A DNA stretch of 64,000 nt from Pseudomonadota bacterium (GTDB lineage Bacteria > Pseudomonadota > Gammaproteobacteria > DASZBR01), in the NCBI GenBank assembly GCA_021777765.1, contig JAJYDF010000002.1, positions 62,001 to 126,000 on the forward strand. The letters run 5' to 3'. Below are positions 9,212 through 18,909 of the stretch, one piece after another. Position 1 is the stretch's first letter. Each line of letters opens with the position of its first letter. The notes beneath the pieces were generated by a model, which saw only the letters and a list, made by a program, of their open reading frames with translations, was not told where the DNA came from and ran no database searches. The translations under genes and the position numbers were made by a program.

Positions 9212-10228
9212 ATGTCAAAACAAAATATAATAGTTGGTGATATCGGCGCAACCAAATGCGCCGCTGCAATTGTTGAATACGATAACGAATCAAAAAATTT
9301 ATCCTGCATAAAACAATTCTCAACCAAATTAAAAGATCATCAATCCTTACATGAATTATTTCATAAAATAGAATCTCAATTAGAAGTAAAAATGTCTGAT
9401 GCTAATGCTATCTGTATTGGCGCCGCTGGAATGTATAATGGTGAACGACTGTTATTAGAATCTGGCTATCCCTATGACATGTGTTTTGCTGAAATAGCAA
9501 AAAATTCAAAATGGGCACCATTTACAGTGATTCATGATTATGCACCGATAATATGTTCCACATTTACTTCTCATGTAGACTCTCCCAATCATATTAAACA
9601 ATTAAATCAATGCGCTATTAATCCTTATGGTCGACGTGTTGCGTTAGGCATTGGCACAGGTTTAGGCCTTAAAGATGGCGTGCTATTTTCAAATGGTGAT
9701 TTTTGGTTAGGCACCAATGAAATGGGTCATATTGGTACCACACATCCGCCGATGACAGATCACTATTATATTAATCGCCACAAAGAATTAATTTCTTATT
9801 TACATGCCGCCGGCGTTTTAAAACCCCATGAGCCATTAAGTTTTGAAAAAATTCTTTCAGGCCGCGGTGTAGTTCGCTTACATCAATTTATACATCGTAA
9901 TGCGGAACAATTAACCCCCGAAGAAATTGGACAAATTATTCGCGATGGTCACGCACAAGAAACATTAGAAATATTTGCCTGGTATTTAGGATTATTTGTA
10001 GGCACAGTGCAATTAACATTTATGCCAGATGGTGGCATTTGGATTACTGGTGGCGTAGCGCTAAATCATATTGATGCATTCGATACACCTGAATTTTTTA
10101 AAGGAATTGAAGCCTCTCCCGCTTATTTAGATCAACGTAAACAATTTCCATTAGCGGTATTACGTCATACTGATCACGCTTTTATGGGTGGTGCCTATTA
10201 TGCGGTTAAACGCTTATTACATCTTTAA
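9212..10228 (+). CDS. glk: Glucokinase
   Basis: Phosphorylates glucose to glucose 6-phosphate with ATP in the cytoplasm. This 338-aa protein follows the E. coli Glk (proteobacterial glucokinase) layout: phosphate-1 motif DIGATKCA near residue 9, 'VIHDYAPII' with the catalytic aspartate region around residue 110, 'GIGTGLGLKDGVL' as the second phosphate/sugar loop near 148, 'NEMGHIG' with the substrate-contacting glutamate near 170, and 'GGIWITGGVALNHI' near 274. The usual DIGGTN loop is here DIGATK, a mild deviation. It is coupled to the upstream sugar porter gene, which gives the cell free-sugar uptake followed by phosphorylation. Confidence 0.88.
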   Translation: MSKQNIIVGDIGATKCAAAIVEYDNESKNLSCIKQFSTKLKDHQSLHELFHKIESQLEVKMSDANAICIGAAGMYNGERLLLESGYPYDMCFAEIAKNSKWAPFTVIHDYAPIICSTFTSHVDSPNHIKQLNQCAINPYGRRVALGIGTGLGLKDGVLFSNGDFWLGTNEMGHIGTTHPPMTDHYYINRHKELISYLHAAGVLKPHEPLSFEKILSGRGVVRLHQFIHRNAEQLTPEEIGQIIRDGHAQETLEIFAWYLGLFVGTVQLTFMPDGGIWITGGVALNHIDAFDTPEFFKGIEASPAYLDQRKQFPLAVLRHTDHAFMGGAYYAVKRLLHL

Positions 10229-10345
10229 ATTCATTGTTGTAATAATTCAATATTCTTAACAAACTTTACTATCCATATATAGCAAGCAATCATATCAAAT
10301 AAACACTATTTTAAATTTGTATTTCCTTAATTGGAGAAATAGACT

Positions 10346-10747
10346 TTGGAAACAAAAATTGTCAGAGTAGGCATCGGCGTTATTATCAATAAAGATGACA
10401 AAATATTATTAGGCAAAAGACGCGGTTCACATGGAGAAGGCACATGGTGTTTTCCGGGTGGCCATCTTGAATTTAATGAAACGCCAGAACAATGCGCTGT
10501 AAGGGAAGTTAAAGAAGAATGTGATTTAGAAATTAGTCATATTACGCGCGGCCCTTGGACACATGATGTTTTTGAAATAGAAAATAAACGCTATATTACA
10601 TTATTTTTATTAGCAAAATTTAAATCAGGAGAACCGCGTGTTTTAGAACCCACTAAATGTGAGACTTGGGAATGGTTTGAATGGTCTAATTTACCGCAAC
10701 CGTTATTTGTTCCCATCAAAAATTTAATTCATTTAAAAGATAAGTGA
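10346..10747 (+). CDS. Nudix hydrolase (MutT/NUDT15-like)
   Basis: A 133-aa single-domain Nudix enzyme, hydrolysing a nucleoside diphosphate linked to another moiety. The Nudix box spans residues 39-61: G39, E45, then R53-E54-V55-K56-E57-E58, the metal-binding core. The glycine near the end of the box is replaced by D60 (EECDL). The preceding 'GTWCFPGGHLEF' resembles the NUDT15/MutT-2 subgroup that sanitises nucleotide pools, so a dNTPase role is likely but not certain. The start is TTG, supported by GGAG at 10333-10336. Its stop overlaps the downstream antiporter frame, pointing to co-transcription. Confidence 0.85.
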   Translation: METKIVRVGIGVIINKDDKILLGKRRGSHGEGTWCFPGGHLEFNETPEQCAVREVKEECDLEISHITRGPWTHDVFEIENKRYITLFLLAKFKSGEPRVLEPTKCETWEWFEWSNLPQPLFVPIKNLIHLKDK

Positions 10748-10752
10748 TAGCA

Positions 10753-12537
10753 ATGTCTGATCAAACATTTTATCTTCAAGCTTTAATTTATTTAAGTGCC
10801 GCTGTTATTGCAGTTCCTCTTGCAAAACGTTCAGGATTAACATCTGTATTAGGTTATTTATTAGCTGGCATGATTATTGGGCCATGGGGATTAAAGCTCA
10901 TTACCAATGTCGACACAATTATTCATATCGCTGAATTTGGTGTGGCATTATTACTATTTTTGATCGGCTTAGAATTAAATCCACAAAGATTATGGCAATT
11001 ACGCCGATCTATTTTAGGCATGGGTGCCACACAAGTCATTTTAAGTATCGCTGTAATTAGCGGCATTTGCTTATTATTTCAGTTATCCCTTGCAGTATCA
11101 TTAGTGATTGGTATGGGATTTGCCATGTCATCTACTGCAATCGCATTACAAACTTTAACCGAAAAAAATTTACTTAACACACCCGCGGGACAAAATGCTA
11201 TTTCAGTATCATTATTTCAAGACATCGCAGTCATTCCACTGATATTAACACTGACGCTTTTAGAACCAAACACAACTATTAATACTATTTATGAACATTG
11301 GCCTAATATCATTAAAGCAATTATGTTAATTGTGGGATTAATTGCTGTGGGTCGTTTTCTGTTACGCCCTATTTTACGATATATTGCCAATACAGGTCTT
11401 CGTGAAATATTTATCGCCTTATCACTATTATTAGTGATTGGCACCGCCATGCTAATGCAATCCGTTGGATTATCAATGGCATTAGGTACTTTTTTAGCAG
11501 GCGTTATCCTAGCAGATTCAGAATATCGCTATGAATTGGAATTAGATATAGAACCATTTAAAGGGCTTTTATTAGGATTATTTTTTATTGCCATTGGCAT
11601 GTCACTCAATATCGGTTTATTTTTAAAGCATGTCATATTAATTCTTTGTTTGACGGTAAGTTTGATCATTATTAAATATTTAATATTGTTTTATATTGCT
11701 CGTGGTTTCAAAGAGAAACGATTAGAAACACAAATATTTGCTTGTTATCTATCACAAGCGGGCGAATTTGCATTTGTGTTATTTAATATTGCTTTTACAC
11801 AAAAAATTATTTCACAATATGTAGCAGATCTCATCAGTAGTGTTGTTGCATTATCAATGCTGTTGACACCGTTTATATTGATCGCTTTTGAATATATTGT
11901 GCTACGTAAAAAACAAATAATGCCTGAACGAGAGGCCGATAACATTGATGAACATCATCCAGTAATTATTGGCGGCTTCGGTCGAGTCGGCGGTATCATC
12001 GGTCGCTTATTACTGGCTGCAGGAATTCGCACTACAGTTATTGATCGCGATCCTAATCAAATAGCATTAGTGCAAAAATTTGGTTATCGCGCCTATTATG
12101 GGGATATTACCCGATTAGATTTATTATTAACTGCCGGTGCGGCAAAAGCTAAATTACTTATTTTAGCGATTGATGATAGTAAAGCAGCACTTGAAACCGC
12201 TAAATTAGCAAAACAATATTTTCCTCATTTAAAAATAATTGCTCGCGCACGCGATCGTTTTGGTGCTTATGAATTTATCAGCGAACATATTCCTGTTTTT
12301 CGTGAAACTTTTGGCTCCGCAATTGCAATGAGCGAAGCTGCTTTAATTGCATTAGGCCATAGCGCCTATAGTGCCAGAAGATCTGTCATTAGTTTCCAAA
12401 AACATGATGTCATATTATTAAACCGCGGCGCCAAACACCGTGATGATGAACAAGCATTAATTACACTGGCTCAACAAGGGCGTGCGGAATTAGAAAAATT
12501 GTTACATACCGAAGAAAAATTACAGAAAGAAAATTGA
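10753..12537 (+). CDS. Kef-type K+/H+ antiporter (CPA2 family)
   Basis: A 594-aa monovalent cation:proton antiporter with a cytosolic nucleotide-binding regulatory domain. Twelve or so hydrophobic segments fill residues 1-380 (Na_H_exchanger type, with 'LLFLIGLELNPQRLW' and 'GMGFAMSSTAIALQTL'). A TrkA-N/RCK Rossmann domain begins near residue 400 ('PVIIGGFGRVGGIIGRLL', then 'VIDRDPNQI'). This domain order and length match KefB/KefC, which are glutathione-gated potassium efflux systems. The frame can be read from a GTG at 10744, but the ATG at 10753 gives the usual family N-terminus. It follows the Nudix gene directly. KefB versus KefC cannot be decided here, and no KefF/G ancillary gene is adjacent. 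Confidence 0.88.
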   Translation: MSDQTFYLQALIYLSAAVIAVPLAKRSGLTSVLGYLLAGMIIGPWGLKLITNVDTIIHIAEFGVALLLFLIGLELNPQRLWQLRRSILGMGATQVILSIAVISGICLLFQLSLAVSLVIGMGFAMSSTAIALQTLTEKNLLNTPAGQNAISVSLFQDIAVIPLILTLTLLEPNTTINTIYEHWPNIIKAIMLIVGLIAVGRFLLRPILRYIANTGLREIFIALSLLLVIGTAMLMQSVGLSMALGTFLAGVILADSEYRYELELDIEPFKGLLLGLFFIAIGMSLNIGLFLKHVILILCLTVSLIIIKYLILFYIARGFKEKRLETQIFACYLSQAGEFAFVLFNIAFTQKIISQYVADLISSVVALSMLLTPFILIAFEYIVLRKKQIMPEREADNIDEHHPVIIGGFGRVGGIIGRLLLAAGIRTTVIDRDPNQIALVQKFGYRAYYGDITRLDLLLTAGAAKAKLLILAIDDSKAALETAKLAKQYFPHLKIIARARDRFGAYEFISEHIPVFRETFGSAIAMSEAALIALGHSAYSARRSVISFQKHDVILLNRGAKHRDDEQALITLAQQGRAELEKLLHTEEKLQKEN

Positions 12538-12612
12538 ATAATCGTTGATAATTATTAATTCATCTTTTTTCGCAATTCATTGCACTCAAACACGAATTTT
12601 TAAGGAATAGAT

Positions 12613-13404
12613 ATGCCAAATGCTATTGTTAATAATATTAATATTTACTATGAATTGCACGGTAAAGGCCAACCATTAGTTCTCATTGCAGGTTATTCTT
12701 GTGATCATACGTTTTGGACAGGGATGCTAGATAAATTAAGCCGTTATTTTCAAGTTTTAATATTTGATAATCGCGCGATTGGTAGAACAAAAGATAGTGG
12801 AGAACCTTTTACTATCGAAACAATGGCTGAAGATACAGTTAGTCTAGTTCAACATCTAGGCCTAGAAAAACCTCACATTGTTGGTCAATCCATGGGTGGA
12901 ATTATTGCTCAGTATATTTCTAAAAAATATCCCTACATTATTCATAAACAAATAATTTTAAATTCAACAGCAAAAATAAATGTAGCCGCAATAATGGTGA
13001 TAGAAGGAATAATTAAACTTTTTAACGACAATGTTTCTCTGGAGCATATTATTGATGTTAGTATTCCTTGGTTTTATTCAAGCCAATTTTTATCAAATCC
13101 AAAAAATATCACGACATTAAAAACTCTTTTTATGAATAATCCCTATCCCCAATCTATCATGGATTTAGGACGACAATACCATGCCATCAAATCAGCTAAC
13201 ACAAGACCATTTCTACATGACATAAAATCTCCAACGCATGTCATAGCCTCAGAACATGATTTGGTTACATTACCCAGTGAAAGTTACGAAATTAAACAAA
13301 AAATACCCAACGCAACAATTTCGGTAATACCAGGCGGACATTCAAGCCCAGTTGAACAACCTCAAGAAGTCAATAACGAAATTCTCAAATTTTTAATCAA
13401 ATAG
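12613..13404 (+). CDS. Alpha/beta hydrolase
   Basis: A 263-aa alpha/beta-hydrolase fold protein. The oxyanion-hole 'IAGYSCDH' region lies near residue 27, 'FDNRAIGRTKDSG' near 55, and the nucleophile elbow GQSMGG places the catalytic serine at residue 93. The acid 'SEHDLVTLP' and the histidine in 'PGGHSSPVEQP' near the C-terminus complete the triad. The pattern is that of 3-oxoadipate enol-lactonase/esterase-like proteins, but substrate cannot be inferred. The gene has its own Shine-Dalgarno-like AAGGA just before the ATG and sits 75 bases after the antiporter gene. Confidence 0.87.
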   Translation: MPNAIVNNINIYYELHGKGQPLVLIAGYSCDHTFWTGMLDKLSRYFQVLIFDNRAIGRTKDSGEPFTIETMAEDTVSLVQHLGLEKPHIVGQSMGGIIAQYISKKYPYIIHKQIILNSTAKINVAAIMVIEGIIKLFNDNVSLEHIIDVSIPWFYSSQFLSNPKNITTLKTLFMNNPYPQSIMDLGRQYHAIKSANTRPFLHDIKSPTHVIASEHDLVTLPSESYEIKQKIPNATISVIPGGHSSPVEQPQEVNNEILKFLIK

Positions 13405-13465
13405 AATAACTACAAGGAGAGCGTCCGTGTTTAGATTAAAAGACTTGCGTATATTACTGGTATTA

Positions 13466-13885
13466 TTAATTATAAAGCAGTGATTGATCAAAATAATTTG
13501 GTTCATTACGCAATTCTGTCAGTAAAAATTTAGCTTTATCTGAATACATTTTTTCATCCAAAGGAATATATTGCTCTATTTCTAAAACTTTATTTAGCCA
13601 CCGAACCGCTTCTTCATCATTTTTATCATGCTTATGATCCCGACACACCAAAGCCAATGTATAACATGCCATCACATCATTCTGATTTGCCAAATGAATA
13701 AGTCTCGCATGCGCGCCACATGAATCATGACGAGCGCCGATATATAAATCCCAATAGATATTTTTATAGTGATCTGAATTTAAAAAATGAATTTTACGAT
13801 TGGGATAATTCTCATGATAAAACAAAGTAGAACGATGCGATGGAAAAATTTTATCAATTATTTTTTTTACATTTTTGTTAGGCAT
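13466..13885 (-). CDS. Hypothetical protein with Sel1/TPR-like segment
   Basis: A 139-aa soluble protein with no signal peptide. The middle, 'NDVMACYTLALVCRDHKHD' followed by 'DEEAVRWLNKVLEIEQ' (about residues 69-105), resembles one Sel1-like/TPR helix pair, a protein-interaction repeat common in Legionellales. Flanking sequence is not recognisable. It is a single gene convergent with the hydrolase and divergent from the DUF3052 gene. Confidence in coding is moderate: codon use is like its neighbours and there is an uninterrupted frame with an ATG. Confidence 0.6.
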   Translation of the reverse strand: MPNKNVKKIIDKIFPSHRSTLFYHENYPNRKIHFLNSDHYKNIYWDLYIGARHDSCGAHARLIHLANQNDVMACYTLALVCRDHKHDKNDEEAVRWLNKVLEIEQYIPLDEKMYSDKAKFLLTELRNEPNYFDQSLLYN

Positions 13886-14001
13886 GACTACTTCAATCCT
13901 TAGAATATGAGTTATAGTAAGAAATTTAGCGATAATACTAGTAATATCATAACAGCTTAATAATTGATATGATAATAACTTTCAATGCAAGGGACTAAAC
14001 A

Positions 14002-14424
14002 ATGTCAGATATTTGTTCTATAAAACCCTTAATTAATAAGCTAGGCATTAAATCAGGCCACAAAATTTTTATTGCTCAACCGCCTGAAAATTATTTAATT
14101 GAATTGGGCGAACTGCCTGACAAGGTTATTAAGAGTAATAAATTAATCACAAACTTAGATTTTATTCATTTCTTTACCAAAGAAATTATTGAGCTTGAGC
14201 AATATTTTCCCAAGCTCAATAATTATTTAAGAAATAACGGCGCATTATGGATAAGCTGGCCTAAACAAAAATCAAAAATAAAGACCGATCTCAATGAAAA
14301 TATCGTACGAGAAATTGGCCTTAAAAATGGATTAGTTGATGTAAAAGTGTGTGCAATTAACGATATATGGTCTGGATTAAAATTTGTTTATCGTATTAAA
14401 GATAGAACCCCTACAAAAAATTAA
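14002..14424 (+). CDS. DUF3052 family protein
   Basis: A 140-aa protein matching the DUF3052 pattern: 'INKLGIKSGHKIFIAQPPENY' at the N-terminus, 'NGALWISWPKQKSK' near residues 89-102, then 'LNENIVREIGLKNGLVDVK' and 'AINDIWSGLKFVYR'. These are strongly conserved in this family, which is widespread in bacteria but has no assigned function; the fold resembles a methyltransferase-like Rossmann domain lacking obvious cofactor motifs. The gene stands 116 bases downstream of a divergent hypothetical gene and before the lysine-rich protein gene. Confidence 0.8.
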   Translation: MSDICSIKPLINKLGIKSGHKIFIAQPPENYLIELGELPDKVIKSNKLITNLDFIHFFTKEIIELEQYFPKLNNYLRNNGALWISWPKQKSKIKTDLNENIVREIGLKNGLVDVKVCAINDIWSGLKFVYRIKDRTPTKN

Positions 14425-14523
14425 CCAAAACATATAATTCTACAGAAGCAATATGGCCTCTCATAAATATAATTTATACTATACTTATATTATTAAATAA
14501 AAAAATTTGATTGGAGGAATACC

Positions 14524-15993
14524 ATGGAAAGCATAGACAATCAGAAAAGGAAAAAAACCGCACAAGAAATGTGGAATGAACATAAAGAAGAACTGAAAAG
14601 TGGCGTAATATCACTTGAAACATTAAAAGATCTTAAAGACAATCTTATTAGTAGTGATATAGAATTTTTTACCGACCTTGTTCATAATGGGGAAATGTCA
14701 AAAGATGCAATTTTCAAACTTACGGAAGGCCTCATTAAATTAGAACCACCACATAGCACTCACTCTCCCATTATACGTCAAAATATTTTAGCCAGAGCAT
14801 TGTTTATGTATGACAATCCTGTAATTGATGAAAAAACCAGAGACCAGTTCATATCATATGATCCAAATGTTATTCGAAATCTTTCACAATATGTGACAGA
14901 TGATCAAATTAAATTCTTAATTGCTGGGGGCGTTAAGGAAGAGGACATTGCAAGTGTTGCATTTTTTAATACCATTGGTAGTGCGTTTGGTAATCCACTC
15001 ATGTCTAAAGCAGCAACAATTTCCATGGATGGACCCAATAGACATGAACGAGAAATATTAATTACCATGTCTAATTTATTTAAAGGCGAAGCAAAAATAA
15101 CACGCCCGCCTCAAGAAATTTTAAAAGAAAGAATTGATATAATTATAAACGGTCATCCTAATGAACCCAAAAATGCAAAAACAGGTATTGCAAATGATAA
15201 ATCTTTGAGCAAATCTAAAAGAAATGCAAAAATAAAAGAAATTAGAGAAGCCGAAAAAGAAGCATTAGAATTTATGAATCTATTAAAAGGTAATATCACA
15301 GAGGAACACAAGAAAATTGTACAGAGGTATAAACAATTAAATACTGAGATAAAAGAAATCAAAAAAGATACAACTGTTGTAGATAGCACGATGACTTCAG
15401 ATTTAAAATCTACACAATCACCACCCGAACAAAAAAACGATTCCGAAGTTAAAATAGACACAACACTTAAAAACAAGCAAACAAACCCAAGCCCAATTAT
15501 AAGCGTTCCTAAAAAATCTCAACATGAGATTAATCTACAATTACTTAAATATATTGAAGATAATATGAACAAACTATATAGTAAAATTACCGCCCCCAAT
15601 TCCATAATAAAAAAATCAGAATATCAGGCACACACACGATCTTTAATGGATAACATTTCTGAATTACAATTGAAAACACGTATTGATGAAACAAACAAAA
15701 CAATTTCAGCCAGTGAGAAAAAAGAAATAGATCAACAAATCCAAGATCTCAAGGGTATGCTTGCAATCACAGCAAGAGCATATAAACCGACAAAGCAAGA
15801 AAATCTTTCATCCAGCAACAAATTTGAAAAATTCGTAAAACATAAGGTTAGCAGTGTCAAAGAATTAGTAACTAACGCACAAAAAAGTATTGAACAACAT
15901 TTCAATAGCAACAAATCGAAACCAATCACCACCGATGAAGTTAAACAAAAAGATAATACTCCAACCTCAACACCAAAATTTAAGGGGAGATAA
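14524..15993 (+). CDS. Lysine-rich coiled-coil hypothetical protein
   Basis: A 489-aa hydrophilic protein that I do not recognise. Residues 1-215 look globular ('QEMWNEHKEELKSG', 'LVHNGEMSKDAIFKLTEGL', 'NLSQYVTDDQIKFLIAGG'). Residues about 216-290 are a charged helix rich in K and E, followed by a low-complexity linker (S/T/P/K-rich, about 290-335) and a second helical segment (about 340-425), with a basic, disordered C-terminus. There is no signal peptide or membrane segment. A good GGAGG-like site precedes the ATG (14514-14519). The mosaic of globular, coiled-coil and disordered parts resembles secreted effectors of Legionellales, but this is inference. Confidence 0.65.
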   Translation: MESIDNQKRKKTAQEMWNEHKEELKSGVISLETLKDLKDNLISSDIEFFTDLVHNGEMSKDAIFKLTEGLIKLEPPHSTHSPIIRQNILARALFMYDNPVIDEKTRDQFISYDPNVIRNLSQYVTDDQIKFLIAGGVKEEDIASVAFFNTIGSAFGNPLMSKAATISMDGPNRHEREILITMSNLFKGEAKITRPPQEILKERIDIIINGHPNEPKNAKTGIANDKSLSKSKRNAKIKEIREAEKEALEFMNLLKGNITEEHKKIVQRYKQLNTEIKEIKKDTTVVDSTMTSDLKSTQSPPEQKNDSEVKIDTTLKNKQTNPSPIISVPKKSQHEINLQLLKYIEDNMNKLYSKITAPNSIIKKSEYQAHTRSLMDNISELQLKTRIDETNKTISASEKKEIDQQIQDLKGMLAITARAYKPTKQENLSSSNKFEKFVKHKVSSVKELVTNAQKSIEQHFNSNKSKPITTDEVKQKDNTPTSTPKFKGR

Positions 15994-16227
15994 ATTTTAT
16001 CAGAGCCAAAGAATACATTTATCGTAGTTATAACAATGTAAAATTGTAAAGCGCTAAGCCTGTATTCATCGAGCTTATAATAATTTGCAAGAAGCTTGAA
16101 TATTTCGAGTAATCACCGAGCAATAACAACAATTATTGCTGAACCATGCCTAAATCACCTATAATCTTTCACTTTACATTTTTAGATAGGTGAAATATCT
16201 CACAAATCTAAAGGAAATAAGGATATC

Positions 16228-16253
16228 AGCCCAGCGTTTGCTGGGCTTTGTTT
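16228..16253 (+). terminator. Rho-independent terminator
   Basis: A perfect 8-bp stem, AGCCCAGC at 16228-16235 and GCTGGGCT at 16240-16247, with loop GTTT, followed by TTGTTTGT. It is oriented to stop plus-strand transcription just upstream of tRNA-Leu, probably ending the transcript of the lysine-rich protein gene. Confidence 0.75.
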
Positions 16254-16262
16254 GTGTATTAT

Positions 16263-16347
<85 letters not shown>

Positions 16348-16370
16348 GTTTAGAATAATGAGTGTGTATG

Positions 16371-16474
16371 CCCTCACCCTAACCTTCTCCCTAAAGAGAG
16401 AGGGAACTGTTTGTGCCAACATTAAAGCACTATTTTAATCCTCTATCCCTTTAGGGAGAGGGTTAGGGTGAGGG
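16371..16474. repeat. Long inverted repeat (REP/BIME-like) between tRNA-Leu and tig
   Basis: Two nearly identical arms of about 34 bases in inverted orientation, 16371-16405 (CCCTCACCCTAACCTTCTCC...) and 16440-16474 (...GGAGAGGGTTAGGGTGAGGG), separated by about 35 bases. Each arm itself contains a small CTCCCT/AGGGAG palindrome. It is related in layout to the other REP-like pairs in the window but has a different outer sequence (CCCTAACC rather than ATCCGCC). Confidence 0.8.
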
Positions 16475-16511
16475 ATTACCCCAATAATTAATGATCGATA
16501 AGAGGAAATTT

Positions 16512-17849
16512 ATGACAACGCAAGTATCAGTAGAAGTGGTTAGTGATTTAGAACGACGCATAAAAGTAGCGGTCCCAATAGAAGAAGTAGAAAACGAAAT
16601 CGAAGATAGGACCAAAAAATTCTCACAAGAAGCCAAATTACCTGGCTTTCGTCCCGGAAAAGTACCCGTTAACATCATCAAACAAAAATTTGGTCTGAGC
16701 ATCAGACAAGAAGTCTCCGGCGAATTATTGCGTAAAGCGCTTTTTGCAGCGATTGAAGATAATAAATTAAATATTGCAGGACACCCCAAGATTGAATCTG
16801 TGACAGATAAACCTGGCGAACCACTGGATTTCGTTGCTTTAGTTGAAATATTCCCCGTCATCACCTTAAAAGATTTCAAAAACTTAGCTATTCAAAAATT
16901 CGTCACTACAGTGGGTGATGCCGATGTTGATAAAGCGATAGATAACTTACGCAAACAACACAGCCAATGGCAACAAGTGGATAGAGCAGCCGCTAATGGC
17001 GACCAACTCGTTATTAATTACAAAGGCACTATGTCAGGTCAACCATTTGCAGGTAATGAAGATAAAAACGCAACGATCTCAATCGGTGCAGGTCGCATGA
17101 TTGCTGGTTTTGAAGAAGGCCTGGTGGGCACAAAAGCGGGTGATAATAAAACATTACATCTGAAATTCCCTGAACAATATCATGCTGCTGATTTAGCAGG
17201 CAAAGAAGTCGATTTTGACATTACTGTTCATACTGTTTCCGAACCTGTTCTACCTAAACTCGATGAAGCTTTTTTAACAAAATTAGGCATCCAAGAGGGG
17301 GGATTAGACAAACTAAAAGAAGAAACACGAAAAGCTTTAGAAAATGCGTTGAGCCAAAGATTAAAAAATAATCTCAAAACACAAATTATGGATAAATTAC
17401 TCAGTGAAAATCCATTTGCTGTTCCTAATAGCTTGATATTACAAGAATCAGAAAGATTACGTGATGAATTTATCCATCAATTACAAAGTATGCAAAATCT
17501 ACCCAAAAATAAAATGCCGGATTTCCCAGCAGAGATGTTTAAACAGAAAGCCCAAAAAAGAGCTGCTTTAGGCTTATTGCTAAGAGAAATTATTTCACAA
17601 CACAAATTGAAAGCAGATGGCGCAAAAGTCCGTAAAATAATTGAAGATCTAGCTGCTTCTTATGATAATCCACAACAAGTTATTGCATGGTTTTATCATG
17701 ACAAACAACGTCTTGCGGAGATGGAGTCATTGGCTCTCGAAGAACAAATTGTTGACTTAATTTTAGAGCAAGGGCAAGTCACAGAGAAAAAAGCAACATT
17801 CGATGAAATCATGAATCAACCACAAACAACCGAAAGTGAAACAACATAA
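16512..17849 (+). CDS. tig: Trigger factor (ribosome-associated chaperone/PPIase)
   Basis: Binds at the ribosomal exit tunnel and folds nascent chains. A 445-aa protein with the three expected parts: the N-terminal ribosome-binding domain with signature 'GFRPGKVP' at about residues 44-51; the FKBP-like PPIase domain ('NGDQLVINYKGTMSGQPFAG', 'IGAGRMIAGFEEGLVG') at about 150-245; and a helical C-terminal chaperone domain. The frame opens at 16491, but AAGAGGA at 16500-16506 and the family N-terminus (TTQVSVEVVSDLERRI) favour the ATG at 16512. It heads the tig-clpP-clpX-lon cluster, with clpP 27 bases downstream. Confidence 0.96.
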   Translation: MTTQVSVEVVSDLERRIKVAVPIEEVENEIEDRTKKFSQEAKLPGFRPGKVPVNIIKQKFGLSIRQEVSGELLRKALFAAIEDNKLNIAGHPKIESVTDKPGEPLDFVALVEIFPVITLKDFKNLAIQKFVTTVGDADVDKAIDNLRKQHSQWQQVDRAAANGDQLVINYKGTMSGQPFAGNEDKNATISIGAGRMIAGFEEGLVGTKAGDNKTLHLKFPEQYHAADLAGKEVDFDITVHTVSEPVLPKLDEAFLTKLGIQEGGLDKLKEETRKALENALSQRLKNNLKTQIMDKLLSENPFAVPNSLILQESERLRDEFIHQLQSMQNLPKNKMPDFPAEMFKQKAQKRAALGLLLREIISQHKLKADGAKVRKIIEDLAASYDNPQQVIAWFYHDKQRLAEMESLALEEQIVDLILEQGQVTEKKATFDEIMNQPQTTESETT

Positions 17850-17876
17850 ATATTATCTAATTGGAGAAAATAGCAA

Positions 17877-18524
17877 ATGTTTAGACAAACAAACTCGAAC
17901 ATTTCAAACCTTAGCATGGAATCTGTTTTGGTACCTATCGTTGTAGAACAAACCGCTAGGGGTGAACGTTCTTACGATATTTATTCACGACTGCTAAAAG
18001 AACGTATCATTTTTTTAGTCGGCCAAGTGGAAGATCATATGGCCAATTTAGTCATAGCTCAGTTACTTTTTCTGGAGTCTGAAAACCCGGATAAAGACAT
18101 ACATCTCTATATCAACTCTCCTGGCGGCATAGTGTCATCAGGTATGGCGATTTACGATACCATGCAGTTTATCAAATGCGATGTCAGCACCCTTTGTGTA
18201 GGACAGGCAGCAAGTATGGGCGCCACACTATTAACTGCTGGCGCAAAAGGAAAACGTTTTTGTTTGCCCAATTCACGGGTCATGATTCATCAACCTTTAG
18301 GTGGATTCCAAGGACAAGCAACCGATATCGCTATCCATGCGCGTGAAGCCCAACTAGCACGTGAAACGTTAAATAATGTATTGTCATTGCATACCGGTAA
18401 ATCGCCCGATCAAATAATGCGTGACACTGAGCGTGATAATTTCATGAGCGCCCAAGAAGCGTTAAATTATGGTCTGATAGATGGAATACACCATATGCGA
18501 CCACATATCGGCGAACCAGCATAA
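17877..18524 (+). CDS. clpP: ATP-dependent Clp protease proteolytic subunit
   Basis: Serine protease subunit that forms the double-heptamer chamber working with ClpX (and ClpA if present). At 215 aa it is full length including a short propeptide. The catalytic serine is S113 in [15 protein letters not shown] and the histidine H138 in [10 protein letters not shown]; the aspartate lies in the [10 protein letters not shown] segment. Positions are within two residues of the E. coli precursor numbering. It follows tig by 27 bases. The gap to clpX is unusually long (385 bases). Confidence 0.97.
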   Translation: MFRQTNSNISNLSMESVLVPIVVEQTARGERSYDIYSRLLKERIIFLVGQVEDHMANLVIAQLLFLESENPDKDIHLYINSPGGIVSSGMAIYDTMQFIKCDVSTLCVGQAASMGATLLTAGAKGKRFCLPNSRVMIHQPLGGFQGQATDIAIHAREAQLARETLNNVLSLHTGKSPDQIMRDTERDNFMSAQEALNYGLIDGIHHMRPHIGEPA

Positions 18525-18909
18525 TTTCGCTATACTTAAAATGAGAGTCGCTAATCAATTTTTATAATATTTATCAAAGAGATATAGACTTTCTGGCTTG
18601 CTGAATCACTTGGTATTTCAGTATTGATTACAAGTAGATTGCGATGCATCTTTATGATGCTAAAAAAGATGCATTGCAGTGGAAAAGCCGTTGAATAACC
18701 TTGAAATAAATTCAACCAATCTCCATATAAGAAATCTAAAAAAAATTTTATACTCAAGCAACATGCAAGCAACTGAACATCAAAAATCTCTCTAATGGAA
18801 TAGTAATAACTTCCACATTGAATATGTGAGATGGCTGGCAAAAGTAAATAAGATATCAATAATATGTTTGATATAAATTATTAAAGTTAAAATCAAGAGG
18901 GCAATATTT
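18525..18909. other. clpP-clpX intergenic region with a strong hairpin
   Basis: 385 bases without a credible gene. The main structure is a 13-bp stem, 18641-18653 (GCGATGCATCTTT) pairing with 18665-18677 (AAAGATGCATTGC) around an 11-nt loop, with one G-T pair. No T-run follows on either strand, so it is not a simple intrinsic terminator; it could be an mRNA processing or stability element, or a structured leader of clpX. Nothing else is evident. Confidence 0.5.
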
